Shown: positions 23,602 through 33,994 of the stretch, piece after piece
Layout: every line of letters begins with the position of its first letter
Numbering within the stretch: the first letter of the stretch is position 1
Assembly (NCBI RefSeq): GCF_023973825.1
Contig: NC_090124.1
Location: 2,225,501-2,289,500, forward strand
From: Plasmodium brasilianum
Lineage: Eukaryota > Apicomplexa > Aconoidasida > Haemosporida > Plasmodiidae
DNA length: 64,000 bases
Direction: 5' to 3'
Program-made: the position numbers and the translations under genes
The notes under the pieces: model-generated
The model's database searches: none
The model's input: the letters and a program-made list of their open reading frames with translations, nothing else
Told to the model about the DNA's origin: nothing

Positions 23602-23931
23602 ATATAATATATATATATATTTATATATATTATGTATATGTACATTCCCGCACTCATGCATATGCGGTATATACGCACAAATCTATTACATATATATACA
23701 CACATGTGTGCAAACGTACATACCATTAAACGTATAGGTGGACGAAAACAGGAAATCCCTGTAACTGACCCAACGTTGTTGGATGCACACTGAATGCAAA
23801 AATATTAAAAAAAAAAGAATTCTCATTTCGCGTAAAGCTTAATGGTTATATTATTAACTTGTATGGAAAAAATATTGAGAAAAAAAAAAAAAAAAAAAAA
23901 AAAAATTCTCCAGGTTTTAACTACTATTTGC
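22615..23931. other. Convergent intergenic region; possible 3' exons of SDE2-like gene
   Basis: The region holds a T30 tract at 22751-22780, a long (TA)n block at 23552-23632 and an A26 tract. On the minus strand, coding-like segments follow AG acceptors in a phase that would fit a donor (GTAAGC at 23935) just before the SDE2 stop. One starts at 23503 (TCPGDEKFRALNLF), another at 23243 (YIKLNKYASYDLKVFNEKFIDLLAKQLF). Neither is proven. Confidence 0.4.
23552..23632. repeat. (TA)n microsatellite block
   Basis: About 80 bp of nearly uninterrupted TA dinucleotides with a few TAT interruptions. It is self-complementary and could extrude a cruciform. Confidence 0.85.
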
Positions 23932-24350
23932 TTACAGTTGACCATACATATCTTCAATCGCCTTCAGGTTGACGTTTTTTGCCTTTTTTTCCTTTTTTGC
24001 ATTTTTTTCAATATCCTTCTTTGTTTTAATTTTTTTCATGTTTTTTTCCTGGTTAATCCCATTTGCAACAATATCACGTAAGATGTTCGTTTGTCTATTA
24101 TTTATTATCAGATAATTTGGGGAAATCTCCTCCTCTCTTGATTCATCCTTAAAAATGTAGTTACTTAAACATTTTTCATCGTTGTTATCATAAGACGAAT
24201 TATTACTAATAAGAAGTGAACTATTATTGTTCAGTTTGTCAATTAATTTTTGTTCTTGTTTTTTTTTTTTTATAAGATTTTCGGTAGTTTCGATTATATT
24301 GTCTAATAATATTCTATTTCCCTTTAAATTTCTTGAAGCATCATCTAGAT

Positions 24351-24387
<37 letters not shown>

Positions 24388-25393
24388 TTCTTAAATTGGC
24401 ACCAAAACCTCCCTTTCCCCCTCTTAAACGAAATAGTAAATAGATATCAAGAAATTCATCAAAAATGTTAATATTTGAAGACTTGTTTTCTTTTTGATTT
24501 ATGAGTATAATATTTTTTTTATCACAGGCGTTACGTGCATTACAGGCATTACACGTATTACACATATTTATTGTTCTACTTGTCGTGTCTATCTTATTTT
24601 CACATGATATACTTATATTTTTGTAATACTCATCATTTGATTTTAATTTAATTTCATTAATTTTATTTTTTATTTCTTTAAAATAAAAGGAATTGAAGGA
24701 GAAAAAATGTTTTTTCTTTTCTTTAATATTAAAATCATTTTTTATATTCTCACAATAATTTAAATAATTGGACGAAGAAGAGGATGAAGAAGAGCCTTTA
24801 GCATTTTCAAATATATAATTTTCATAAAATAATTTTTTATTATCATATAATTTGTCCGGATTATTTATAATAATATTTGACAACATGTTATAAGGGGACA
24901 TATCTTTCTTTTCATTAATTAATAAATTATGTTTTCTATTACCATTATTTTCCTTTTTGTATATATTATCTATCAGTGTAGTACTTGTGGGATTGGCACA
25001 TCTTTTTAAATTCATTTCGTTGTAAAAAAAGGAGCACGCACATGATGATAAAGCTTCATTTATTTCATGATTGGTGTCAATACAATACTTTTTATTCTCT
25101 ATATAATTGTTCAACTCTTTTTTTATATCTATATTATTAAGTATTAGCAATTTCTTCGTTATATTAAAAATAATATCATATTTTTTTTTTTTTTTTAAAA
25201 ATATATATTTTCTGTTAATAACTAATCGAAATCTCTCAATGGGCAAATTAAATATTAAATTTATTAGTATATAGAAAAAGGCGTTCACATTTTTTTCTAA
25301 TATTTTCCTTTCATACTTGTTCAGCAGTTCTTTAATCCTTATTCTCTTGTTTATAATATCATTCCCGATGTGAATTATATAATTTGATATCAT
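23932..25393 (-). CDS. SDE2: SDE2-like splicing factor (frame broken by a 33-base homopolymer)
   Basis: The hallmark is RLRGGKGGFGANLR at codons around 24415, followed after the homopolymer by NYLDDASRNLKGNR. This matches the SDE2 family pattern GGKGGFGSxLR ... DxCRDLxGRR. In SDE2, an N-terminal ubiquitin-like fold is cut after GG, releasing a Lys-initiated spliceosomal fragment. From ATG 25393 (MISNYIIHIGN) a probable ubiquitin-like region is interrupted by a roughly 230-residue Asn/Lys-rich insertion; GG falls at about 325-326. The run A33 (24353-24385, minus strand) puts the two halves one base out of frame; a run of 32 or 35 would join them, giving about 487 residues. An assembly length error is likeliest. 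The downstream half reads open from 24351 to TAA at 23932-23934 (...NLKAIEDMYGQL). A GTAAGC donor overlaps that stop, so further 3' exons are possible. Upstream in-frame GTG/ATG codons lie in a (TATG) microsatellite and are rejected. Confidence 0.8.
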
Positions 25394-25783
25394 CCTTTTA
25401 CACTTTAAGATTTCCTTTCTAGACTTCACTATTTTTCTGGATATACACCACTCAAAGCTGGTACTCGTTCGTATATATGCACATATGGATGTATATACGC
25501 ATATACACATATACCTACAAGTATACACCTATGTGTATATACATGTATGCTTATATATACACACATGCAAACATACGTATATACATACACATAGAACGTC
25601 TTTTAATTTGTAACTTCTCCCAAGCTACTACGTTTTGAAAGCTCGATTAATCAAAAAAGGAAACGATAAAAGAAAAGATTTAAACGTTTATGAACAAAAA
25701 AAAAAAAAAAAAGCAGACAAGTACATAATGTAACATATGTATAGCGGTATGCTTATGCGCTTATATATACATATACACACGCA

Positions 25784-25819
<36 letters not shown>

Positions 25820-26499
25820 CATATATTATAGATACATATGCATGAATATTTGTGTAAGTATGTTAATGCATATATATTGCAGCAATATTGGACAAAAAAA
25901 ATAGAAAAAAGGACAGAAAAAAAAAAAAAAGAATAAAAATACAAAGAAAACAATTGATTATAGAATATTCAAAATAAAAGGGACAAAAAGTAATCAATGT
26001 TATGGAACAGATGCACAGATGTGTAAAAAAGGTTTTCTTATTATTTGTTTGTTTTTTCTTTTCAAATTCGTGAAAAAATGTTAGATTAATGTATAGTAAT
26101 AATATAAATAATTAAATAAAACAATGAAAAAAATAGGAACGAATGAATGAATGCATAAACAAATGGGAGGGAATGAAAAAAAAGCTTTTGTGCAGTTGAA
26201 AAGAAGGATTTTTTATGAACACGGCAAATATCACTTATGGTATTTGCTCAGGCACTTTTTCATGAATTTTACCAAAGAAATAAGAAGGAAATGAAGAAAA
26301 GTAAAAAGTTAGCAAAGATGAACAGCAACAACAAAAAAATAAACGAATGAATGATGGGATGAATGAAGAAACGGATGTTGGAAACAGTGGAAGGAAAAGT
26401 AAAAAAAGAAAAATGTTCTAACGTAAAATTATTTCATCCCATGAGGCAGTGACATAAACAAACACACACATACACGTATACATTATATATATGTATAGG

Positions 26500-26546
<47 letters not shown>

Positions 26547-26634
26547 GTAAACATATATGTATATATATGTAAACATATATGTATATATACATACATGTAT
26601 AGTACATATATGATGGTGACAGTTTTTTAAAAAA

Positions 26635-26857
26635 AAGCAAAATTTTTATTTTATTTTTCACAGAAAAAAATTTATTGTTATTCTTATATGCATTTATTAT
26701 TGTAAATTGTATATCGTATATCACTCCATCATCGCACTTCTTCTTTTGATCATGATGAAATTTATATATATCTGTTGCATTTTGTTTTTTTCGTAATTTA
26801 TCAAATGTTCGTTTAATATTTTTTCCCAATTTTGTTTGCCTTTTATTGGTAACTATA
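26635..26857 (-). other. Candidate unassigned exon
   Basis: After a possible acceptor (tgtatag, minus strand, ending near 26858) the frame reads TNKRQTKLGKNIKRTFDKL... FHHDQKKKCDDGVIYD... NNNKFFSVKNK with mixed residues, unlike the repeat-derived frames around it. The downstream part degenerates into TA-repeat translation. No family is recognised, and start, partner exons and donor are not established. Confidence 0.25.
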
Positions 26858-27155
26858 CATACATTTATACATATATGCATTTATACGTATATAAAATATA
26901 TATTACCCCCTAATTGCTTTCATTTAAAAATAAAATAAAAAAAAAAAAAAGGAAAAAAAATAAAAAGAAATAGAAAGAAAAAATTCTAAAACTTCATATT
27001 ATTATATACTACGTTTCAGAAGTTTATATGTTCTTTTTTTTTATTTTTTTTTACCACAATAACATAAAAAAAATTGCTTCAGATAACATTTATTTAATTA
27101 TATTGTGAATATTTTACTGATATATAAATATATACTTATATATATATAAAGGAAA

Positions 27156-27193
<38 letters not shown>

Positions 27194-27349
27194 TATACAT
27201 TTATACATTTATATTATTTTTATATCTTACATTAATTTACCCAAGAATTATTTTATTTTAATTTTTTTTTCTGTTAAAATGGACTAATTTCGACAAAACG
27301 AAATAACGAAAAAACAAAAAAAAATAATGAAAAAAAAATAATAAATAAT

Positions 27350-27380
<31 letters not shown>

Positions 27381-27789
27381 TAAATAATATAAAATAAAAT
27401 AAAAGAGTCTATCTATCCACGATTTTAAAATAATGTTCACATAAACAAATGTATATGAAATTAAAATAATTAAAAAAACAGCAATTATTACTTTTTTTAA
27501 AAGTTGCATATATATGTATATATATTCGTATCAATGCATATCATGTAACTAAGTTAATTGGAATAATGCTGTAAAATTATTTAACGCGAAAGCTGTACAG
27601 TGTGCTACTATTACGTAATAGTGAACTTTATATATATATATATATTGCATTATTTTATAAACTTGAAAGAACAAAATCATGTAATTAACTTATATTTTTT
27701 TTTATACACGCACCATAAAAAATAACAAGTATTAATAAGTATTATATTATATAGGTTAATATGCCTAAGATTTTTGGTATATTCACTTT

Positions 27790-27863
27790 TATTAATTGCT
27801 TTTTTTTTCTTTTTTTTTCTTTTTTTTCCTTTTTTTCTTTTTTTTCCTTTTTTTCTTTTTTTT

Positions 27864-27927
<64 letters not shown>
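27790..27927. repeat. Poly(T) tract with TTTTTC interruptions
   Basis: About 70 bases of interrupted ctttttt units are followed by an uninterrupted run of roughly 60 T. Such a tract is prone to length error in sequencing and to length polymorphism. Confidence 0.9.
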
Positions 27928-28242
27928 CATTTTCCTTTTCTTTTTTTTCCTTTTTTTTGTTTTTAATATTTTTGCATAGTTTTTAGATTTTAAAAGTATG
28001 CATTGATTTTAGATAGCCATTTTTCTCCTCATGGTTGTATTAGACGAGGTTTGTACTTGTTTTCTGTTTAGCTTACGTAAGCTTAGCATTTATTTACGTA
28101 TATTATTTAAGTGAATAAATTCAAATATCTATGTATATGTCTGTGGGAATGCATATATATGTATATATATGAATAGGTATATATATATATATGTATAGAC
28201 AGGTACGTGCGCACAGTTATATCTGCGTAATGCTAGAAAACA

Positions 28243-30007
28243 ATGAAAGAAATAGCAGTGCAAAATAGTAGAAACATAAAATTTGAACACTCGAATAAAA
28301 ATGAGAATATAACAACATCATCAGATGAAAATCATGAAAACAAAATAATTAAGAATATTAATAATTACAAGGAATTGAAGTCTTCATATTCGCTCCGTAC
28401 AGCTTCCTCTACAATGTCAAAGAAAAGTTCAAGAAGAGAAACGAAAAAGAAAAATAAAAGAAGTACAAAGAATGAAGAAGATAATAATTATGGAGGTCAT
28501 GGTAATGAAAAAATAAATGATCATGAATACAGTAACCGTAACAACGATCAGCATGGGGTTCATGATTATGGTAATGTTCATAAGGACAATCATAATTTAG
28601 ATGCACAGAAGATCGAACTCAAATCAAACTCACTAAAACAAGCCTACATAGAGGAAATAATACCTTCTGTTAATAATGAAAATATAAATTATAATGAAAA
28701 AATAGACAGAGAAAAAAATAACGACTTAATAAGTAATAATAACAATGGTAGTAAATTAAAAAAAAAATTAAATGTTGAAGATGAGAATTTGAATATATTA
28801 GGTTGCCATAAGATGAAATCTTTTAAGCATAGTAAAAGTAGCCCAAGAAGTAAGGTAACAAACAACTATAAAAGCAAAACATTTATTGATGGAAAAGTAA
28901 AAGTTACAGAAAGTGCAATAGATGTACCAAATATTGGAAATAATGCACACATTGAAAAAGGGGGAAAAAACTATGCTATGTGCTCCTTTAGCAAACGGGA
29001 TGAACTTGACATAAAGGAACAAGATATTCTACTTCAGTATGAAAAGTATAAACGTGAAAAAGAACGAAAAAAAAAAAAAAAAAAAAAAAAAATGAAATTC
29101 AAATTGTTTAGAAAAAGTGTTTTATACTCAAATAATATATGTCCAGATATGGTAAATATACTCAACCAAACAAAACTAAACCTGAGTTTCTACCAAAGGG
29201 AGGTAGACGACTTTTTAAATGTCATAAGGAATCTTCAAAATATGTAGGGAATTAACTAATGAACAAAACAATAAAAAAAAAAAAAAAAAAAAGAGAGAGA
29301 TCATACGAAATATACTAACTCAGACGTGTAACGTTAAATTTTGTTTTGGCATTAATAGGCCGTTCCCATATCGTAGTTTTATTTTGCATCTTCTACTCTT
29401 AAAAATTTTATTTTTACACTACTAGTATATTTCCATATATATATATATATATATATGTATACATGTGTACACATTTTTTTTTTTTTTGCCCAATTTTTTC
29501 CTTTCCTGCAACAGAGTTTTAATAGAGCGAGAAAAGTATAGCGAGTTAAAAGAAATGTTAAAATACACAACTGAAGAGATAGAAAAGGAAAACAATAAAT
29601 TATATGAAGAATTAAATATGTTTAAATACAAGTATAATAAATTAAGAAGTTTCATATCAAATATTGGTTATGGTATCTTTTTTAATTTGGAAAAGAAGGA
29701 AAGAAATAGCTATAATTGTGGTAATAATGACAATAATAATGACAACAATAATGACAATATTAATGGGAACATTAATAATAATAATCATGAGATTTATAAC
29801 TACAATAATAAAAATAATAGTAATAATAAGGCATATTTGAATCTTGAACAATTGTGTACAAATGAACGAAATGCAGAAATGAGTGAACATGATTATGTAA
29901 TGGTTAATAAGAAATATAATTGTTCTAACGGTTGTTATAATAATAAATACGTTATAAGGGGTAGGAAGGGTAATAATTCTTCTTTATTGAAGTATTTAGA
30001 CTTTTAA
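28243..30007 (+). CDS. Coiled-coil protein of unknown function (two exons)
   Basis: Exon 1 (28243-29243) and exon 2 (29515-30007) join through donor GTAGGG at 29244 and a T-rich acceptor ending caacag at 29514; phases match (AT + A = Ile). The product is about 497 residues. Residues 1-260 are Asn/Lys/Ser-rich. A poly-Lys run follows (about 280-290), then a coherent helical region spanning the junction: LSFYQREVDDFLNVIRNLQN then IVLIEREKYSELKEMLK... ENNKLYEELNMFKYKYNKL, a likely coiled coil. The C-terminus is Asn-rich and ends LLKYLDF. The continuity of heptads across the splice supports the model. No domain family is recognised. Confidence 0.75.
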
Positions 30008-30745
30008 GTAGATAATATTCTTATAGTAATAATTACTTAAAACAAGTACCTCTTTCCCATTATGTATATGTCTTTAACATAGGCATGTAATCATATTTTC
30101 TTATTCATATAAGTTTAGCTCTTTTTTTCATTTACCATTTTTCTCCCTTTCCGTTTCATCCAACCTCTTCACCTTTTACATCCATTTGATGTTATTAATA
30201 ATATAAATATATTTTTTATGTTTTTTCCTCAAAAAAAATTAATGCCTTTTTTTTTTTTTTTTTTTTTAAAAGAAGCATAAATGTAGTTATGTGTGCGTGC
30301 ACCTGCGTATATTTAGTAGTGGTGACCGCACAATTTTATTTTTATTTAAATTATAATTTTACGTATATTTATAATTTTATTTATATTTTAATTTTACTTA
30401 TATTTATAATTTTACGTATATTTATAATTTTACGTATATTTATAATTTTATTTATATTTTAATTTTACTTATATTTATATTTAAAATTTTATTTTTAATA
30501 TTAAAATTTTTTTGTGCTCGTTCCTATATCCCCTCCCCTTCTTGTTTGTAATAGTTAATCAGCTTACGTATTAACTGTTGTTTCCTTTTATTTAAAAACC
30601 TATCATCCATTTCAGACTTATTTTAACATTTGTTTTTAATTTATTTACTAGTGCTTCCAGCATTTCTGTTAAGTCATGGAGACTTAATATACACCAATAT
30701 TTGTATGTACGAACAGTATATACATTATATATATATGCTTTTTTT
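30008..30745. other. Convergent intergenic region
   Basis: This is a tail-to-tail spacer between the coiled-coil gene and the JmjC gene. It holds a T25 run at about 30248-30267 and an imperfect array of ataattttacgtatattt units at about 30340-30490. No gene is seen. Confidence 0.6.
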
Positions 30746-32875
30746 TTATATATACTCCTCATCTAGGTAGGAATATAGGAACCCTTGTATTTTCTGCAAA
30801 TAAAAATTTTTATACTTGGCTGGCACCGAAATGAGGGGTTTTATTTCTTTTTGAATTTTTTTAAAAATTTGATTAACCACGTGAATATCTTGATTTCCGT
30901 ATAAATCTTTTTTATTAAATAAACAGATTTCTTTTCTTTTTCTAAAAAAGTAATTGACGCTAATATTTAACTTGGCATTTAAGTAAAAATCTTCAGATGA
31001 ATCGCTTCCCTTTTCTTCTATCACTTTCGAAGTTGCAGTATTATCAGCATGCTTTAAATGTTCAGAATTATCCTTTTCTTCTATTTTTTTATTATAAGCC
31101 ATTTTTTTGTTATCGTTCCTAGTGGATAGAAATTTTTTCCCTTTCTTTTCATTGTTACTCGTTCTATTGCAACTTTGCACACAGTTTGAGTCAATAAAAA
31201 TGTGAAAATTCTTCTTCAAATATTCTTCATAATTTTCTAAATGACTATAGTGTGTTATTAACTCATTTTTATCAGCATCCTTTGGTACATAAGATAAATG
31301 TTCTGAACAGTTCAGGTTATCTGATTTATTTGTGTACAAAAATATATTATTTGCAAGATATCGTAATCGAATCTTACTTTCATGTTTCCTCTTAAATTTT
31401 TTGGTAACTACATACGTATTTTTTTTTTTTTTTGTTTTGTTTCTTCCGATTATTTTAAATTTAGAATTTTTGTAAAAATTATAAGAGGATAAATTTTTTT
31501 TTTTGTCATATTCCTTCTTATATTCCTTTGAAAAAAAACTTCCTTGTAATTTCTCTGTTACAGTATACAAATATTGGTGATACTTTTTATATCTCTTCTT
31601 TAAATATGTGTGTGCTGGCATATTATAGACATAGTGCAACCATAAGGAGGGGATAAATAAAACGTCTCCTTCATATATGTCTGCTACGAGAGCAAATTTT
31701 TGAAGTATTTTTTTTATAATTTTTTCTTTTTTACTTAATTTGTTTTTTTTAATTAAAATGTGGAATAAATTGTAAGATGAAGAAGAATTGATAATGTTAA
31801 AATATTTTATAAATTTCGGGGGAATTAATAAAATTTTCTTTCTTCCTTTTATTTGTATTAAAAAATTATCAGGGATGTCATAATGTAGCCATATAAAAAT
31901 ATTAGTTTGTCCTATTCTTAACACAGAGGAAAAAAATTCAAACTTTTCATAAGGGGGATAAATTTCAGCAGGTAAAAAAAAATTATCTTTTATGAATGAA
32001 TTCATTTTTTTTATATTTGACACATCCTTAAAATGATTTGTTCCCAATGATCTGTAATAGTAGTAGTAATTATTCGAATCCCTACTATTATTGTCTTTGC
32101 CATTTGCACACTTTACCCTTTTGTGATTTCCGTCTTTTACATGATAGGGTAAGATTTTTCCGTTCGTTTCTGCAGCATCATTGCTAATAGAAGAGTTGTC
32201 TAATATTATTTCATTTCCATCGTTTTGTATTAAAGTTTTGTTATCTACTAAATAATTTTCAAAACATTCTTCTTGATATTTTAATTTGTTATTTTTCCCT
32301 TCTTGACAATTACTAATGCTGTCTTCATGTTTTGCTAAATTTTTTTTTTGATAAACCTCTTTATCATTATTAAATGTTATATATATTTTTTTTCTGTCTT
32401 GTTTACAATTTATTGAAAAATTATTATTAACTTTTTTTTTTTTATTTTCTTTTCCAATAAGTAAAATAAAATTTGTTAAGGATGAGAGCGTATATCGAAA
32501 ATTTTTATTTACATTATTTAAAAATTTGGAGTTACTTACGTGTATGCTTACTTTTGTATCTCCTATATATTTAACAATATTCTTATTGTCAAAATATTTG
32601 ACGCAGTTTCCTATTTTATGATTTAAATTTGTAATGATAACCGGTTCCTTTTTTTTATAATAGTAATTATAAAAGTAGTTAGCTGATGAACGACAGCTAA
32701 AGCAACAATTTTTTTGTACTGGAAGAGAGACCCTTTTTATGCTTTTTAAGTTATATTTTTTAATCAGTTTTTCGAACAAATTCGCTGTTTCTATTTCATC
32801 TTCGCTTATTTCTTTGATTTTCCTCTTAATTAATTTACAGTAATTGTCGAAGCCATCTGTTTCGTATTTTTTCAT
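30746..32875 (-). CDS. JmjC2: JmjC-domain protein, TYW5-like (Fe(II)/2-oxoglutarate dioxygenase fold)
   Basis: A 709-residue protein from the first in-frame ATG (32875); an earlier in-frame GTG is not used. A cupin/JmjC core is split by insertions. An early part is KKEPVIITNLNHKIGNC; the core has RIGQTNIFIWLHYDIPDNFLIQIKGRKK with iron ligands His331 and Asp333, then YEGDVLFIPSLWLHYVYN with His414. After about 215 inserted hydrophilic residues, LNISVNYFFRK and a C-terminal helical tail (PAKYKNFYLQKIQGFL) return. The HYD..DN.LIQ.KG pattern and tail match TYW5, the tRNA wybutosine hydroxylase, more than histone demethylases. By position I equate it with the P. falciparum gene called JmjC2. Activity on tRNA or protein is untested here. 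Confidence 0.82.
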   Translation of the reverse strand: MKKYETDGFDNYCKLIKRKIKEISEDEIETANLFEKLIKKYNLKSIKRVSLPVQKNCCFSCRSSANYFYNYYYKKKEPVIITNLNHKIGNCVKYFDNKNIVKYIGDTKVSIHVSNSKFLNNVNKNFRYTLSSLTNFILLIGKENKKKKVNNNFSINCKQDRKKIYITFNNDKEVYQKKNLAKHEDSISNCQEGKNNKLKYQEECFENYLVDNKTLIQNDGNEIILDNSSISNDAAETNGKILPYHVKDGNHKRVKCANGKDNNSRDSNNYYYYYRSLGTNHFKDVSNIKKMNSFIKDNFFLPAEIYPPYEKFEFFSSVLRIGQTNIFIWLHYDIPDNFLIQIKGRKKILLIPPKFIKYFNIINSSSSYNLFHILIKKNKLSKKEKIIKKILQKFALVADIYEGDVLFIPSLWLHYVYNMPAHTYLKKRYKKYHQYLYTVTEKLQGSFFSKEYKKEYDKKKNLSSYNFYKNSKFKIIGRNKTKKKKNTYVVTKKFKRKHESKIRLRYLANNIFLYTNKSDNLNCSEHLSYVPKDADKNELITHYSHLENYEEYLKKNFHIFIDSNCVQSCNRTSNNEKKGKKFLSTRNDNKKMAYNKKIEEKDNSEHLKHADNTATSKVIEEKGSDSSEDFYLNAKLNISVNYFFRKRKEICLFNKKDLYGNQDIHVVNQIFKKIQKEIKPLISVPAKYKNFYLQKIQGFLYSYLDEEYI

Positions 32876-33994
32876 TATTTCCAAATATTCCACTTCGGCA
32901 TGTGCTGTATTTGTTTCAGGTACTTTACATATTTTCTAAATCATTAGTTTTGTTTTCTACCTATTTTTTGTATTAACGTTGGAAATTTCGCGTAAACCTT
33001 TGAAAGATCCTTTTTAAACGAAAACTTGCAATTTCTGCTTATATTTCTTTGTTTGGAACAAAACTAGCAATTTCTGCTTATATTCCTTTGTTTGGAACAA
33101 ATTAGCAATTTCTGCTTATATTCCTTTGTTTGGAACAAAACTAGCAATTTCTGCTTATATTCCTTTGTTTGGAACAAATTAGCAATTTCTGCTTATATTC
33201 CTTTGTTTGGAACAAAACTAGCAATTTTTGCTTATTTACCATTGTTTGGAACGATCAATATAAAAACAAACACTGATAATATGGAAAAAAATTGCTATTT
33301 TTTTTTTTTTTTTTTATGACTTGTTCAGCTCTTTTTTGTTCTCATAATTTTTCGCTGTCATTAATAGGTATAATTATTTATTTTTTATTTTTTTTTACTG
33401 ATTTGTACAGATCTTTTTTGTTCTCATAATTTTTCATTGTCAATCTTGTTAATTGGTATAACTTTTTTTTTTGGTTTTTGTTTTTTCATCTTTTGAAATT
33501 TATGTGCTTGTTTTCTATATATGTCAACTTTAAAGCGATTTGCAAAAGTGTATAAATGAATTGACTTCTCTCTGCATATTATGCATATATATGCATGTTA
33601 CGTAATTATGAACGCTGTTCCTATCAGAGGGAAGCACATAACAAGAAATTGTATTTATTTTCGTCATATAGATATACAGAATTTCTTTTGATATAGAGTA
33701 CTTTTTATTAAATATATATATATATATATATATATGCATTTATGTTTATGGGTGTACATAAAATTTTCCTTTTGGTCCAACTTACGTTGACAACAGTTGT
33801 ATTATTCATGTTGATGCAAATTGAACGCACTTCGTTTTAAATGCAAAATGTTTATATTTGAAAAAGGGGAAAAGAAAAGAATAAAATTCTTTCCATATAA
33901 AGGGAATGTTAAACACATATAATGTTTATACTAATATATTTGCCATTTTCATGTGATTCTTTTTTAATGCATATTCAAGGGAAAGATATTTAAA
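32876..33994. promoter_or_regulatory. Divergent intergenic region (JmjC / EF-hand-like genes)
   Basis: This carries promoters for both flanking divergent genes. It includes the 38/39-bp alternating array (33028-33255), T-rich tracts at 33296-33315 and 33385-33480, and a TA block at 33712-33734. No gene is seen. Confidence 0.5.
33028..33255. repeat. 38/39-bp tandem array with alternating units, six copies
   Basis: The unit gcaatttctgcttatattcc plus tttgtttggaacaaa recurs six times. Spacers alternate acta (39 bp) and tta (38 bp), giving a 77-bp higher-order period; starts include 33028, 33067 and 33105. The last copy is degenerate. Confidence 0.9.

Larger units (their letters stand above)
25394..28242. 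other. Divergent intergenic region with unassigned coding-like segments
   Basis: This carries the promoters of the SDE2-like gene (-) and the coiled-coil gene (+). It contains TA repeats (25780-25817, 26506-26540, 27160-27187) and the long T tract at 27790-27927. Two minus-strand segments look coding but could not be joined: 26635-26857 and the hydrophobic start MQLLKKVIIAVFLIILIS at 27509. Confidence 0.4.

Noticed and set aside
25394..25528. Longer start for the SDE2-like gene
   Set aside because: It starts at GTG and is a translation of a TATG/TACA microsatellite; ATG at 25393 precedes the first protein-like residues.
27742..27986. Poly-Lys or poly-Phe ORFs
   Set aside because: Translations of the homopolymer tract in several frames.
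32876..32893. Longer start for the JmjC protein
   Set aside because: The upstream codon is GTG; the first true ATG is at 32875.
33092..33319. 75-codon + strand ORF (repeats of NFCLYSFVWN)
   Set aside because: It is only a translation of the 38/39-bp minisatellite and changes frame within it.
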